From contig JACKEC010000020.1 in the NCBI GenBank assembly GCA_020633195.1, positions 124,001 to 188,000 on the forward strand: a stretch of 64,000 nt of DNA, read 5' to 3'. Position 1 is the stretch's first letter, and every line of letters begins with the position of its first letter. Made by a program: the position numbers and the translations under genes. Positions 34,530 to 43,634 of this stretch are shown piece by piece. The stretch comes from Sandaracinaceae bacterium. GTDB taxonomy: Bacteria; Myxococcota_A; Polyangia; Polyangiales; Sandaracinaceae. A model generated the notes under the pieces. That model searched no databases. It worked only from the letters and a program-made list of their open reading frames with translations, and was not told where the DNA came from.

Positions 34530-37500
34530 TCACTTCGGGAGCGTGGTCTCGCCCGCCAGGGCCGCGGCGAAGCGCTCGCGGGCGCTCGGCGTGGTGCTGA
34601 GCCGGTACTCGATGCGCCAGATCCGGAGCTCGCCGTCGCGCCCACCGGAGACGGCCGCGCTCGCGTCGGGGGTGATCGCGACGCAGCTCGCGCGCGGGCC
34701 GTGCGTGCCGAGCCGCGTCACGGAGAAGTTGGGGCCGACCACCATGACGCGGTCCTCACCCGTGATCGCGGCGATGATCCCGCCGTCGTGGCTCAGGGCG
34801 AGCTCGCGCGCTTCGCGCAGGCCCACGCGCTCGGGCTCCAGCGGATCGAACCCCTCCGGCACGTCGTCGTCGGGGTACTGCAAGAGCAAGTGGTCTTGCA
34901 GCGGCAGGGCCGCCGTCGAGGCGTCGGCGCAGAGGGTGACGCGAGAGGCGGGCTCGCGCGACAAGGGCGCGCGCTCGCGGCGATCCGTGATCGACCAGAG
35001 CGCGGGGATCCCCGTCGCGCAGGCGATCGCGATCGTGTCGAGGCCGGCCACCACCGAGCAGTCGGTGGCGTCGGCGACTTCGAACCGCGCCTGCCACGCG
35101 CGCTGGGAGCGGTCGTAGACGTCGACCCCGTTCGGCCCCGCGACGAAGACCAGCGCTCCGTCCTCGCTGATCTCGACGTCGCGCGCGTCGGCCACGAGGC
35201 CGATCCGCTCGGGAGCCTCGGCGCGCGGGGGGACGACGTAGAGGACCCCGCCCGCGATGACCGCGACGGCGCCGTCGGGTCGCACCGTGACGGCGTCGAT
35301 CGATCCGGCGGCCTCGAAGCGCACGTCGCGTCGCTCGCCGCCGTCGAGGCGCAGGTGCAGGACCGCGAGCCGCCCCTCGTCCTCGCGGTGCACGACGGCG
35401 GTCAGGCCGACTCGATCGGGGGCCCACGCCACCCCCACGATCGGCCCGCCGAGGTCGGGGACGGTCTGGTCGAGCCAGGTCTCGAAGATCCCGTACCGGC
35501 TGCACCACGCGGCGATGCGCTCGACGAAGGGTCGGATCGCGACGAGCCGGCGCGCGCCGGAGATGCGATCGACCTCGTCCTGGAGCACCGCCAACGCTCC
35601 CTGGAGATCGCCGGCGTCGAGCTTGGAGGTCATGGCCTCGACGTGCCCGCGGATCTTGGCGCGCCGCGCGGCCCGATCCGCCGCGCTCGCGGGCCGGGCC
35701 ACGAGGTGCGGGGCGCGCGGCTGGTGGTCGCGCACGAACACTTCGAAGAGCCCGTGGTTGTAGGCGCCGAAGAGGCGTTTGGCCCCGGGCGCGTAGGCGA
35801 AGTGGTACCCGAGGCGCTTCGTGCGCAGGCAGCGGCCGGTCGACAGCTCCCAGAGCGAGAGCGCCTGGTCGTCGTCCCACGCCACGAGGTACCTCCACTC
35901 CCATCGAAACGCGTGGCGAGGTCGCCGGGCGCGGAGCCGGGTCGCCGGGGTGTCGCGGACGGTGCCCCACGAGATCAGGGTGTCCCGCTCCACCCTCGGG
36001 CCGCCGAGGCCCACCTCGAGGTCCGAGTGCGGGCCGACGGAGATCCACTCGATCCCGTCGAACCGGCGAGCCGGCTCTTCCCACCAGAGGCCCGGCGTTC
36101 GCTCGAGGTGCTCGATCGTTCCGTCCGCGCGCGCCACCGCGACGTTGAAGTGCCGCGCGGAGATGCGGACCACCGGCGACCCCGACGTCGGGAGGAGCTC
36201 GACCGCCCCGGATGCGAGCTCGACGCGATGCGCGCGCCCGCCCGCGGCGACGTACGCGCGGCCCCCGTCGACGGCGAGGGAGGTCACCGTGGCGCCGAGG
36301 CGCACGGCGCGCAGCGCGTCGGTCGCGGGGTCCCAGAGCGCGACGCCGTCGTCCGTCGGCCAGACCACCCTCGCCCCGTCGACCGCGAGCGAACCGCGGG
36401 GCGTGGCCTCGACGCGCCCGAGGATCGCCGCGTCGGCGAGGTCGAACGCGAGGACCTCACCGCTCTTCGTCAGCGCCGCCCCGAGGGTCCCGTCGTGGCT
36501 CACCGCGAAGTCCGTCAGGTACTCCCCGAGCGGACCGATCTTCTCCGAGGCGAACCCCGGCTCTGTGTCGCTCGGCGGCTTGGGCAGCGTGTCCGGCGAG
36601 AAGCCGGCGCGGCGCTCCTCGGCGGAGCGCTCCGACGACGAGACGTACGCGGGGTCGGCGCTCTCGTGGTGCAGCCACGCCATGAGGCGGTGGCCTTCCC
36701 ACCGGTAGAGCTGCCGCCCCTTGTGCGCGTCGTGGAGACGCTGCCGGGCCTCGTCGTCTCGCAGCTCGGCCGCGCGCCAGCGGCGGAGCGCGTCGTTGTA
36801 GGTCGCCCACAGGTGCTCGGGCTCGACCGCGAGCGCGCGCTCGAACAGCGCGGCGGCCTCTTCGTCGCGGCCAAGATCGAGCAAGGACACCGCGCGGTTG
36901 TTGAGCGCGTCCGCGAGGTCCTCGGCGGGGTCGGGGACGGGGCGCGCCGGCTCGCCCGTCTCCGCCTCGTAGATGGCGCGCAGCGCCTCGGCGATCGCGA
37001 GGAAGTCGTGGGGCCGCGCGTCAGGGTCGGTCTCGAAGCAGCGCGCGAGCAGGTCCATCAGCGCTGTGGGCATGCGCGCGCCCGTCGGCGCCGCGCGGTA
37101 TGCGGCGAGCGCCTGCGCGGCGAGCGTCCCGCTCCGCCACGTCGCGGCGCCGGCGAACGTCTCGAGCACGGTCAGGCCCCACGACCAGATGTCCGTCCGG
37201 CGCGTGAGCGGCTCCGCGGCGCCGCGCGCCTGGCTCGCGCGGTACTGCTCGGGCGAGGCGTAGAGCGGCGTCATCCCCGCGTAGGCCGCGACGATCGTCT
37301 CGGTCTCGTCCCCGCCGCCGTCGAGCGACGCGGTCACCTTCGCGAGCCCGAAGTCGGCCACCTTCGCCTCGCCCTCGAGCGTCAACAAGACGTTCGCGGG
37401 CTTCATGTCCTGGTGGATGAGGCCGTGCGCGTGCGCGTGGTGCAGCCCGTACGCGATCTGGAGGGCCAGATCGATCCGCCGCGCGATCGGCGCCTCGCCC

Positions 37501-37817
37501 TCGTCGAGGCGACCGTCGCGGATCGCGTCCAGGAGGCTTCCTCCCTCCATCAGCTCGGCGACCAGCCACGGGAACCCGCGCCGCAGTCGCACGTAGTAGC
37601 AGTCGACGACGTGCGGGTGCGACTCGAGCGACGCCCACGCCTCGGCCTCTTGCGCGAAGATCGCGGCGCCCCCGCGGCCGAGCAGGTCGCGGCGCGGGAT
37701 CTTGAGCGCCAGGTCGATCCCCCAGCCCGGGTGATGCACCTGGTAGACGGTGCCCATGCCGCCGGACCCGAGCTTCTTCCGTCTCTCGAAGCGGACCGAC
37801 CACTCGTCCTCGGTCAT
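34530..37817 (-). CDS. Serine/threonine protein kinase with TPR and beta-propeller tail
   Basis: 1,095 residues. The ATG at 37817 directly precedes the kinase domain; the frame is open further upstream but overlaps the preceding gene. Kinase features: P-loop GSGGMG (17-22), Lys39 in LALKIP, catalytic loop HQDMKPAN (H135-Q136-D137; HQD instead of the usual HRD), DFG 155-157 and ASPEQYR. Residues ~320-380 carry a TPR pair (NNRAVSLLDLGRDEEAAALFERAL). The C-terminal ~650 residues have WD40/propeller-like repeats (TDFAVSHDGTLGAAL, CVAITPDASAAVSGG, LRIWRIEY). The catalytic Asp is present, so activity is likely. It is 11 nt downstream of the cytochrome-like gene. Confidence 0.85.
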   Translation of the reverse strand: MTEDEWSVRFERRKKLGSGGMGTVYQVHHPGWGIDLALKIPRRDLLGRGGAAIFAQEAEAWASLESHPHVVDCYYVRLRRGFPWLVAELMEGGSLLDAIRDGRLDEGEAPIARRIDLALQIAYGLHHAHAHGLIHQDMKPANVLLTLEGEAKVADFGLAKVTASLDGGGDETETIVAAYAGMTPLYASPEQYRASQARGAAEPLTRRTDIWSWGLTVLETFAGAATWRSGTLAAQALAAYRAAPTGARMPTALMDLLARCFETDPDARPHDFLAIAEALRAIYEAETGEPARPVPDPAEDLADALNNRAVSLLDLGRDEEAAALFERALAVEPEHLWATYNDALRRWRAAELRDDEARQRLHDAHKGRQLYRWEGHRLMAWLHHESADPAYVSSSERSAEERRAGFSPDTLPKPPSDTEPGFASEKIGPLGEYLTDFAVSHDGTLGAALTKSGEVLAFDLADAAILGRVEATPRGSLAVDGARVVWPTDDGVALWDPATDALRAVRLGATVTSLAVDGGRAYVAAGGRAHRVELASGAVELLPTSGSPVVRISARHFNVAVARADGTIEHLERTPGLWWEEPARRFDGIEWISVGPHSDLEVGLGGPRVERDTLISWGTVRDTPATRLRARRPRHAFRWEWRYLVAWDDDQALSLWELSTGRCLRTKRLGYHFAYAPGAKRLFGAYNHGLFEVFVRDHQPRAPHLVARPASAADRAARRAKIRGHVEAMTSKLDAGDLQGALAVLQDEVDRISGARRLVAIRPFVERIAAWCSRYGIFETWLDQTVPDLGGPIVGVAWAPDRVGLTAVVHREDEGRLAVLHLRLDGGERRDVRFEAAGSIDAVTVRPDGAVAVIAGGVLYVVPPRAEAPERIGLVADARDVEISEDGALVFVAGPNGVDVYDRSQRAWQARFEVADATDCSVVAGLDTIAIACATGIPALWSITDRRERAPLSREPASRVTLCADASTAALPLQDHLLLQYPDDDVPEGFDPLEPERVGLREARELALSHDGGIIAAITGEDRVMVVGPNFSVTRLGTHGPRASCVAITPDASAAVSGGRDGELRIWRIEYRLSTTPSARERFAAALAGETTLPK

Positions 37818-37828
37818 CGGTCGCCCGT

Positions 37829-38962
37829 TCAGTCCTGGGCCGCGCCGGCCTGGATCCACTCGCGGATCGCGGCCAGGTGCTGCGCGGGGATCTCCCCTCG
37901 CCCGAGGGGCATGCGCTCGCCGCAGACGTGAGCGCCCGAGGCGTCCTCGCCCTGGAGCTTCTGCACGAGGAGCGACGCGTCGGGGTCGCCCGGGGCGACG
38001 CGCTCGAGGCTCGTGGTGCGGCAGAGGATGGAGCCGTCGGAGCGCACCCCGACGAGCGCCGCGTGGCCGGCCGCGACGTCCCGCAGGTCCAGGTGCCCGG
38101 ACGCGCGGTCGTCGTGGCAGAGCGGCGTCGCGCAGCGCGGCGTCATCACCTGCGCGTGGATCGCCGACCACCGCGGCTCCACCGGCGGGACGCACACGCC
38201 CTGCGCGGCGTCGCACGCGGTCCTGTCGCTCGTCGTCGCGCAGTCCGCGTCGACGGCGCACTCGACGCACTCGCCGCGCGTGACCTGACAGATCGGCGTG
38301 GCGCCGAGGTGGCCGCAGTCGTCGTTGGCGACGCACGGGCCGCACACCCGCATGTCCGGGTCGCAGCGCCCGGCGGTGGCGAACACGCACTCGTCCGACG
38401 TCGCGCACGTGCGGGTGACGGTGGCGCCGATGAGGTTGGCCTGGCCGTCCGCGCGCGGCTGCGTCCGCTCGATCACCGGCGTGCCGCAGCGCAGCCAGTT
38501 GCGCAGGATCTCGAGGCCCTCGTCGGTGTCGACCTCGGGCAGCGGATCGCCGCTCGTGGACCCGGGGATCGTCCGCTCGTAGACGGGCGCCGCGGAGCGC
38601 GCGAGGCGCCCCTCCTCGCCGGGCGGCATCATGCCGCTGCTGACCTGCTGCCAGATGTTGGTGCGGAGGCCGAACACGCGGCGCTGGTGCACGTCGAGGC
38701 GCTCGACGTCCCCCGCCTCGGGGCCGAGCGACGCGAGGCCCAGGTCGAAGTCGAGCCCGAGCGGCGCGCCGTGGCGGGCCTCGGCCTCGACGCCCTCGCT
38801 GTGGCAGAAGCTGCGCGCGCCGCACGATCGGATCATCAGCGCTTGCCCCTCGTAGGCGGGGATCCCCTCGCGCGTCGAGACCACGGCGGTCGCCGCGGCC
38901 TCGTCACACGTCCCGGGGACCGAGCAGCCCGCCAGGAGCGCCGCGAGGGCGAGCGCCCTCAA
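37829..38962 (-). CDS. Cytochrome c-like lipoprotein with unusual CXnCH spacing
   Basis: 377 residues. The lipobox is LLAGC (Cys13). Two similar modules are visible: SCGARSFCHSEG with a later SSGMMPPGEEG and EILRNWLRCG, and RCATPLCHDDRASGHLDL with CGERMPLGRG and AAIREWIQAGA. Each has Cys...Cys-His followed by a Met-Pro candidate distal ligand, as in planctomycete-type cytochrome c domains, but the spacing is CX5CH and CX4CH, not CX2CH. A Cys-rich disulfide segment (CVANDDCGHLGATPICQ) lies between them. Haem binding is therefore uncertain. Its ATG overlaps the stop of the PQQ sugar-dehydrogenase-like gene, suggesting electron-transfer partnership. Confidence 0.7.
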   Translation of the reverse strand: MRALALAALLAGCSVPGTCDEAAATAVVSTREGIPAYEGQALMIRSCGARSFCHSEGVEAEARHGAPLGLDFDLGLASLGPEAGDVERLDVHQRRVFGLRTNIWQQVSSGMMPPGEEGRLARSAAPVYERTIPGSTSGDPLPEVDTDEGLEILRNWLRCGTPVIERTQPRADGQANLIGATVTRTCATSDECVFATAGRCDPDMRVCGPCVANDDCGHLGATPICQVTRGECVECAVDADCATTSDRTACDAAQGVCVPPVEPRWSAIHAQVMTPRCATPLCHDDRASGHLDLRDVAAGHAALVGVRSDGSILCRTTSLERVAPGDPDASLLVQKLQGEDASGAHVCGERMPLGRGEIPAQHLAAIREWIQAGAAQD

Positions 38963-40149
38963 GGCGCGGCCGTGAGCTGGTAGACGCTGCCGTCCATCCC
39001 CAGCAGGTACAGCTCACCGTCGCCGCCACGACCCCAGGAGACCACCATCCCGGGCGCGGACGGCCCGTCCTGCACGTCCACCGCCGCGCCACCCTCGACG
39101 CGGAACGAGGTGACCTGACCGGAGCAGTAGTCGGCGTAGAAGTAGCGCCCCGCGTAGCAGCTCGGCAGCGCGCTCCCGCGGTAGACGTGACCGCCCATCA
39201 TCGCGCAGTGCCCGCCCGAGTGCGGGAACTCGTGGATCGGCGGCTCGCTCGAGAGGTCGCAGCCGCTCGCCGGAGAGTTGCAATGCATGTTGCCCTCGAC
39301 GACCGGCCAGCCGTAGTTGCCGCCGCTCGTGACGAGGTCGACCTCCTCGAAGCGGTCGTTGCCGACCTCGCCGACGATCAGGTCCGTGCCGTCGAAGGTG
39401 AAGCGGTACGGCAGGCGGAAGCCGTACGCGTAGATCTCGTCGCGCATCGTGGCGGTGCCGGTGAAGGGGTTGTCGCCCGGGATCGCGTAGGGAGCGGCGC
39501 CGTCGACGTCGATGCGCAGGATCTTCCCGTTCAAGGACGTGAGGTCCTGCGCGAGCGCCATGCCCGAGCGCGCCTCGCCGTCGCCGATCCCGATGTAGAG
39601 GTAGCCGTCCGGCCCGAACGCGAGGTGCCCGCCGGTGTGCGCAGCCTCGGGGTAGTCCACCTCGAGGATCGTCTGCTCGCTGGTCGGGTCGACCGTGTCG
39701 GCGTCGCCGAGGGTGAACGACGCGATCCGGAGCGTGGTGGCCCCCGTCGCGTAGCTGACGAAGACGCGCCCGTCGCTCGGGTGGAACGCGAGGCCGTTCA
39801 GGCCGTGGTCCCCGCGCAGGACGACGGAACCGGAGAGGTCGAGGAAGGTGCCCGTCACCGAGCCGCCGCGGGCGATCTGGATGCGGCCGCCGATCTCGAC
39901 GATGAAGAGGCGATCGTCGCCGTCGGGCGCCGTGACGAGGATCGGATCGCTGAGCCCGGAGAGGACCTCGGTGACCGCGAGCGCGCCGCACGCGCCGCCT
40001 CCGTCGGGCGGCGAGCCGCCGTCCGAGTCACCCGCGTCCACCGCCACCGCCGCGTCCGAGCCCGCGTCGGGTCGAGCGGGGCCGGAGCCGTCGTCGCAGC
40101 CCGTGGACAGCGACAGGAGAAGAATCCCGAAACCGAAAGAGAAGCGCAT
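38959..40149 (-). CDS. PQQ-dependent glucose/sorbosone dehydrogenase-like lipoprotein
   Basis: About 396 residues; the start at 40149 (MRFSFGFG) gives a lipoprotein signal ending LSTGC, a Met three codons upstream is possible. A long Asp/Ala/Gly tether follows (PDAGSDAAVAVDAG). The GSDH propeller has its typical blocks: GLSDPILVTAPDGDDRLFIVE, GDHGLNGLAFHP, AAHTGGHLAFGPDGYLYIGI GDG, NGKILRID, EIYAYGFRLPYRFTFD and EVGNDRFEEVDLV. The His in AFHP and in HTGGHLAF, and Arg in GFRLPYR, fit PQQ/substrate sites of the soluble glucose dehydrogenase class. It heads the seven-gene minus-strand run and is divergent from the NfeD-like gene. Confidence 0.82.
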   Translation of the reverse strand: MRFSFGFGILLLSLSTGCDDGSGPARPDAGSDAAVAVDAGDSDGGSPPDGGGACGALAVTEVLSGLSDPILVTAPDGDDRLFIVEIGGRIQIARGGSVTGTFLDLSGSVVLRGDHGLNGLAFHPSDGRVFVSYATGATTLRIASFTLGDADTVDPTSEQTILEVDYPEAAHTGGHLAFGPDGYLYIGIGDGEARSGMALAQDLTSLNGKILRIDVDGAAPYAIPGDNPFTGTATMRDEIYAYGFRLPYRFTFDGTDLIVGEVGNDRFEEVDLVTSGGNYGWPVVEGNMHCNSPASGCDLSSEPPIHEFPHSGGHCAMMGGHVYRGSALPSCYAGRYFYADYCSGQVTSFRVEGGAAVDVQDGPSAPGMVVSWGRGGDGELYLLGMDGSVYQLTAAP

Positions 40150-40299
40150 GGGCGACAAGGTAGCGAAAACCGCGCGAGCGCGGGACCTCGACGATGCCTA
40201 TGTCAGCCATGGGCGTGGGCACCGATAACCGGAATGGCCTATGCTCCGCCCGGGTTTCGCCGGACGAATCACGTCTGAGCGGGGGGGACGTCCAAGGTA

Positions 40300-40980
40300 G
40301 TGCTCACGTATCTGTATCTGTTCTCGGTCATCGTCGGGGGCGTGCTGCTCGCCGCGTCCATCCTCCTCGGAGGCAAGGACCTCGACGCCGACGGTGACGC
40401 AGATGCCGACCTCGACGCAGACCTCGACGCCGACGCCGATGCCGATCTCGACGCAGACCTCGACGCGGACGCCGACGCGGACGTGGAGGCCGACGCGCAC
40501 GGCTCCCTCGGCAAGGACGTCGGAGGCCACGGCGACGTCGCGGGGTTCCTCTACCTGTTCCTGTCGCTGCGGTTCTGGATCTTCTTCCTCGCGTTCTTCG
40601 GGCTCACCGGGATCGTGCTCGACGTGTTCGGGCTCGTCTCCTCGGAGCTGCTCGGCCTCGGCCTCGCGATCGGCATGGGCCTCGCGGTGGGCGGCGGCAC
40701 GACCGGCCTCATCAAGAAGCTCACGAAGGACTCGGCGGGCGCCGTCGTCACCAGCAAGGACTACGTCGGCAAGACCGCGCGCGTCCTCGTGCCGTTCGAG
40801 GGCGCGAGCGTCGGCAAGGTGCGCGTCGAGATCGGCGGCCGGAGCGTGGACTTGCTCGCCTCGGGCGTCGAGGACGAGGACGAGCCGGGCTACGGCGGCA
40901 AGGAAGAGGTCTTGATCGTCGAGATGGACGGTAGCCGGGCGCGGGTCGCGCGCCTCGAGTCGAAGAAGGCCTCGCGCTGA
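40300..40980 (+). CDS. NfeD/YqiJ-like membrane protein with Asp-Ala repeat loop
   Basis: 226 residues from a GTG. The N-terminal helix (LYLFSVIVGGVLLAASILLGG) is followed by a ~40-residue Asp/Ala repeat, two further hydrophobic helices (FLYLFLSLRFWIFFLAFFGL and LGLGLAIGMGLAVGGG) and a C-terminal OB-like domain (VGKTARVLVPFEGASVGKVRVEI). This is the layout of NfeD/DUF1449 proteins encoded beside flotillins (as yqiJ-yqiK). They are thought to partner flotillin in membrane microdomains. Two flotillin genes follow 83 nt downstream on the same strand. Confidence 0.82.
   Translation: MLTYLYLFSVIVGGVLLAASILLGGKDLDADGDADADLDADLDADADADLDADLDADADADVEADAHGSLGKDVGGHGDVAGFLYLFLSLRFWIFFLAFFGLTGIVLDVFGLVSSELLGLGLAIGMGLAVGGGTTGLIKKLTKDSAGAVVTSKDYVGKTARVLVPFEGASVGKVRVEIGGRSVDLLASGVEDEDEPGYGGKEEVLIVEMDGSRARVARLESKKASR
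40381..40500. repeat. Asp-Ala (GACGCX) coding repeat
   Basis: Irregular GAC/GAT-GCC/GCG-CTC units encoding DADADLDADLDADADAD-type sequence in the first extracytoplasmic or cytoplasmic loop of the NfeD-like protein. It is strongly acidic and internally repetitive, so its length may vary between strains; the codons are mixed, which suggests selection on the peptide, not recent slippage alone. Confidence 0.85.
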
Positions 40981-41063
40981 GCGCTTGCTTCTAGGATCAA
41001 ACGAAGACGGTGCCCGCGCGCCGTCGGGGGGCTCCCGACGCGGGAGAAGGAGAGAGACGAACG

Positions 41064-42374
41064 ATGTTACCCACAGTATGGCTCGTAGTATTCGGGGCCC
41101 TGGCCGTCGCGGTCGGGACGCTGATGCTCATCGCCATCGTGCGCAATCTGCTGTTCATCGCGCGCCCGAACGAGGCCCTGATCTTCAGCGGTCAGCGGTA
41201 CACGGCGCCTGACGGACAGGTGGTCGGCTACAAGGTCGTCCGGCAGGGGCGGCGAGCGCTGAAGATCCCGATCATCGAGCGCATCGACAGGATGGACATG
41301 ACGCTCATCCCCGTCGACGTGGTCGTCCAGAACGCGTACTCGAAGGGGAACATCCCCCTGATGATCCACGCGATCGCGAACGTGAAGATCCACAGCGACG
41401 ATCGGATGATCGGGAACGCCATCGAGCGCTTCCTCGGCAAGCCGACCGGTGAGATCCAGCTCGTCGCGCAGCAGACCCTCGAGGGCGCGCTCCGCGAGGT
41501 GCTCGCGCAGCTCACCCCCGAGGAGGTCAACGAGGACCGCCTGAAGTTCGCCGAGCGGCTGCTCCAGACGGCCGAGGACGACCTCGACAAGCTCGGGCTG
41601 CAGCTCGACACGCTCAAGATCCAGTCGGTCTCCGACGACACCGGCTACCTCGACTCGATCGGCCGCCCGGCGATCGCGCAGGCGCTGCGTGACGCCGAGA
41701 ACGCCGAGAACCAGGCGATGCAGGAGACCGCGCAGGCCCAGGCCGAGGCGACCCAGCTCGCCGAGGTGTCCAAGGCCGAGGCGCAGCTCGTCGTGCAGCA
41801 GAAGCAAAACGAGCTGCGGCGCGTGCAGGCCGAGCTCGAGGGTGAGGCGGCCGCGGTCGAGCGCGAGGCCGAGGCGGCCGCGAAGACCGCGCGCGCCGAA
41901 GCCGAGAAGGAGCTGCAGGAGATCCGGGCCCGCCTGGAGAACCTGCGCCTGCAGGCCGAGGTGATCATCCCCGCGGAGTTCGCGCGCCAGGCGCGCGCGA
42001 TCGAGGCCATCGGCCGCGCCGCGCCCACCAAGGAGAACGGTGAGGCGGCCGTCGAGGTCCTGCGGATGATGACGGACGCGTGGAAGTCGATGGGCAACCA
42101 GGCCCGCGAGCTCTACGTCATCCAGCACCTCGAGGACATCGTCGGGACGGTCGTCGACCAGCTCGACAACATCGAGATCGACGAGGTGAACGTGCTCGAC
42201 CAGGGCGACGGCCAGGGCCTGAGCAGCTACGCGGCGACCTACCCCAAGATGGTCGCCGAGGTCATGAACGCGCTGAAGGAGACCACGGGCGTCGACGTCA
42301 CGGGGATCCTCAAGGGTGAAGAGAACAGCGGGCAGACCCGACGCGCGTCGGTCATGCCGCCGAGGGGGGTCTGA
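41064..42374 (+). CDS. Flotillin-like SPFH-domain protein 1
   Basis: 436 residues. The ATG at 41064 follows AAGGAGAG. An N-terminal membrane helix (VVFGALAVAVGTLMLIAIV) precedes an SPFH/band 7 domain (RPNEALIFSGQ, RRALKIPIIERIDRMDM, VVVQNAYSKGNIPLMIHAIANVKI, AIERFLG). Residues ~215-310 form a long Ala/Glu/Gln/Lys coiled coil as in flotillins. A C-terminal segment (QLDNIEIDEVNVLDQG ... GVDVTGIL) matches flotillin tails. It should oligomerise in the membrane and organise microdomains. It is followed after two bases by a paralogue with which it probably hetero-oligomerises. Confidence 0.88.
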   Translation: MLPTVWLVVFGALAVAVGTLMLIAIVRNLLFIARPNEALIFSGQRYTAPDGQVVGYKVVRQGRRALKIPIIERIDRMDMTLIPVDVVVQNAYSKGNIPLMIHAIANVKIHSDDRMIGNAIERFLGKPTGEIQLVAQQTLEGALREVLAQLTPEEVNEDRLKFAERLLQTAEDDLDKLGLQLDTLKIQSVSDDTGYLDSIGRPAIAQALRDAENAENQAMQETAQAQAEATQLAEVSKAEAQLVVQQKQNELRRVQAELEGEAAAVEREAEAAAKTARAEAEKELQEIRARLENLRLQAEVIIPAEFARQARAIEAIGRAAPTKENGEAAVEVLRMMTDAWKSMGNQARELYVIQHLEDIVGTVVDQLDNIEIDEVNVLDQGDGQGLSSYAATYPKMVAEVMNALKETTGVDVTGILKGEENSGQTRRASVMPPRGV

Positions 42375-42376
42375 TC

Positions 42377-43630
42377 ATGGGTGCCGTACTGGCGTTGTTC
42401 GGGATCGCCGTCATCGGCGTCGTGGCGAGCGTGATGCTCATCAAGAACATCCTGTATGTCTGCCAGCCCAACGAGGTGCTGGTGTTCAGCGGGCGCGCCC
42501 GCTCGACGGAGGGGCGCACCCTCGGGTACCGCATCATCAAGGGCGGCCGCGCCTTCCGGATCCCGCTGATCGAGACCGTCGATCGGATGGACCTGACGAA
42601 CATGATCATCGAGCTGCAGGTCCGCGGCGCGTACTCCAAGGGCGGCATCCCGCTGACCGTGCAGGGCGTCGCGAACCTCAAGGTGCCGGGTGAGGAGCCC
42701 CTCATCCACGCCTGCCTCGAGCGCTTCCTCGGCAAGTCCCGCGCGGAGATCATGAAGGTCGCCCGCGAGACCCTGGAAGGGAACTTGCGCGGCGTCATGG
42801 CCACCCTGACGCCGGAGCAGGTCAACCAGGACAAGGAAGCCTTCGCGATGAAGCTCACGGAGGAGGCCGAGCACGACCTGACGAACATCGGGCTGGTGCT
42901 CGACACCCTCAAGATCCAGAACGTGAGCGACGAGGTGGGCTACCTCGACGCGATCGGCCGCATGCGCTCCGCCGACATCCGCCGCAAGGCGCAGGTCGCC
43001 GAGGCGCAGGCCGAGTCGGAGGCCAAGATCCAGAAGTGGCGCAACACGCGTGAGGCGGAGCTCGCGAAGCTGAACGCGCAGATCCAGGTCGCCCACAAGG
43101 AGACCGAGCGCCGCATCGGCGACGCGCGCACCAAGCGCGAGGCGATGATCGCGGAGCAGCGCGCGGAGGTGCAGGCGCAGATCGCGCAGTCCACCGCGGA
43201 GATCGCCATGCAGGAGGCTCGCATCGATCAGGTCCGCCTGAAGCTGCGCGCCGACATGGTCGAGCCCGCCGAGGCGAGCCGTCGCCAGGCGGAGGAGAAC
43301 GCGAAGGCCGACGCGGCCGACATCATCGAGCAGGGCCGCGCCACCGCGGAGGTGCTCGCGAGCCTCGCCACGACCTACCGAGCCAGCGGCTCGGCGGGCC
43401 GGGACGTGCTCCTCATGCAGAAGCTCGTGCCGATGCTCCGCAAGGTCAGCGGCACGATCGGCGACATCAAGGTCGACAAGCTCACCGTCATCGGCAACGG
43501 CAACGGCTCGAGCAACGGGTCGAGCGACCTGGCGACGACGCTGGTGCGGGCCAACGAGCAGGTGAAGGCGGCGACCGGGGTGGACATCCCGAAGCTGCTC
43601 ACGGAGCGGATGACGCCGGCGAGGGAGTGA
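42377..43630 (+). CDS. Flotillin-like SPFH-domain protein 2
   Basis: 417 residues, paralogous to the upstream flotillin: N-terminal helix (LFGIAVIGVVASVMLIKNI), then QPNEVLVFSGR, RAFRIPLIETVDRMDLT, LQVRGAYSKGGIPLTVQGVANLKV and CLERFLGKSRAEIM. The coiled coil spans about 200-320 and the tail reads IGDIKVDKLTVIGNGNG, then GVDIPKLL. The start is two bases after the preceding stop, so the two are coupled. Retention of two diverged copies in one operon suggests a mixed assembly. Confidence 0.88.
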   Translation: MGAVLALFGIAVIGVVASVMLIKNILYVCQPNEVLVFSGRARSTEGRTLGYRIIKGGRAFRIPLIETVDRMDLTNMIIELQVRGAYSKGGIPLTVQGVANLKVPGEEPLIHACLERFLGKSRAEIMKVARETLEGNLRGVMATLTPEQVNQDKEAFAMKLTEEAEHDLTNIGLVLDTLKIQNVSDEVGYLDAIGRMRSADIRRKAQVAEAQAESEAKIQKWRNTREAELAKLNAQIQVAHKETERRIGDARTKREAMIAEQRAEVQAQIAQSTAEIAMQEARIDQVRLKLRADMVEPAEASRRQAEENAKADAADIIEQGRATAEVLASLATTYRASGSAGRDVLLMQKLVPMLRKVSGTIGDIKVDKLTVIGNGNGSSNGSSDLATTLVRANEQVKAATGVDIPKLLTERMTPARE

Positions 43631-43634
43631 GCAT

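Noticed and set aside
37818..38825. N-terminal extension of the Ser/Thr kinase frame
   Set aside because: The frame stays open upstream of 37817 but overlaps the cytochrome-like gene, is Arg/Ala-rich and has no conserved motif; the kinase domain begins right after the ATG at 37817.
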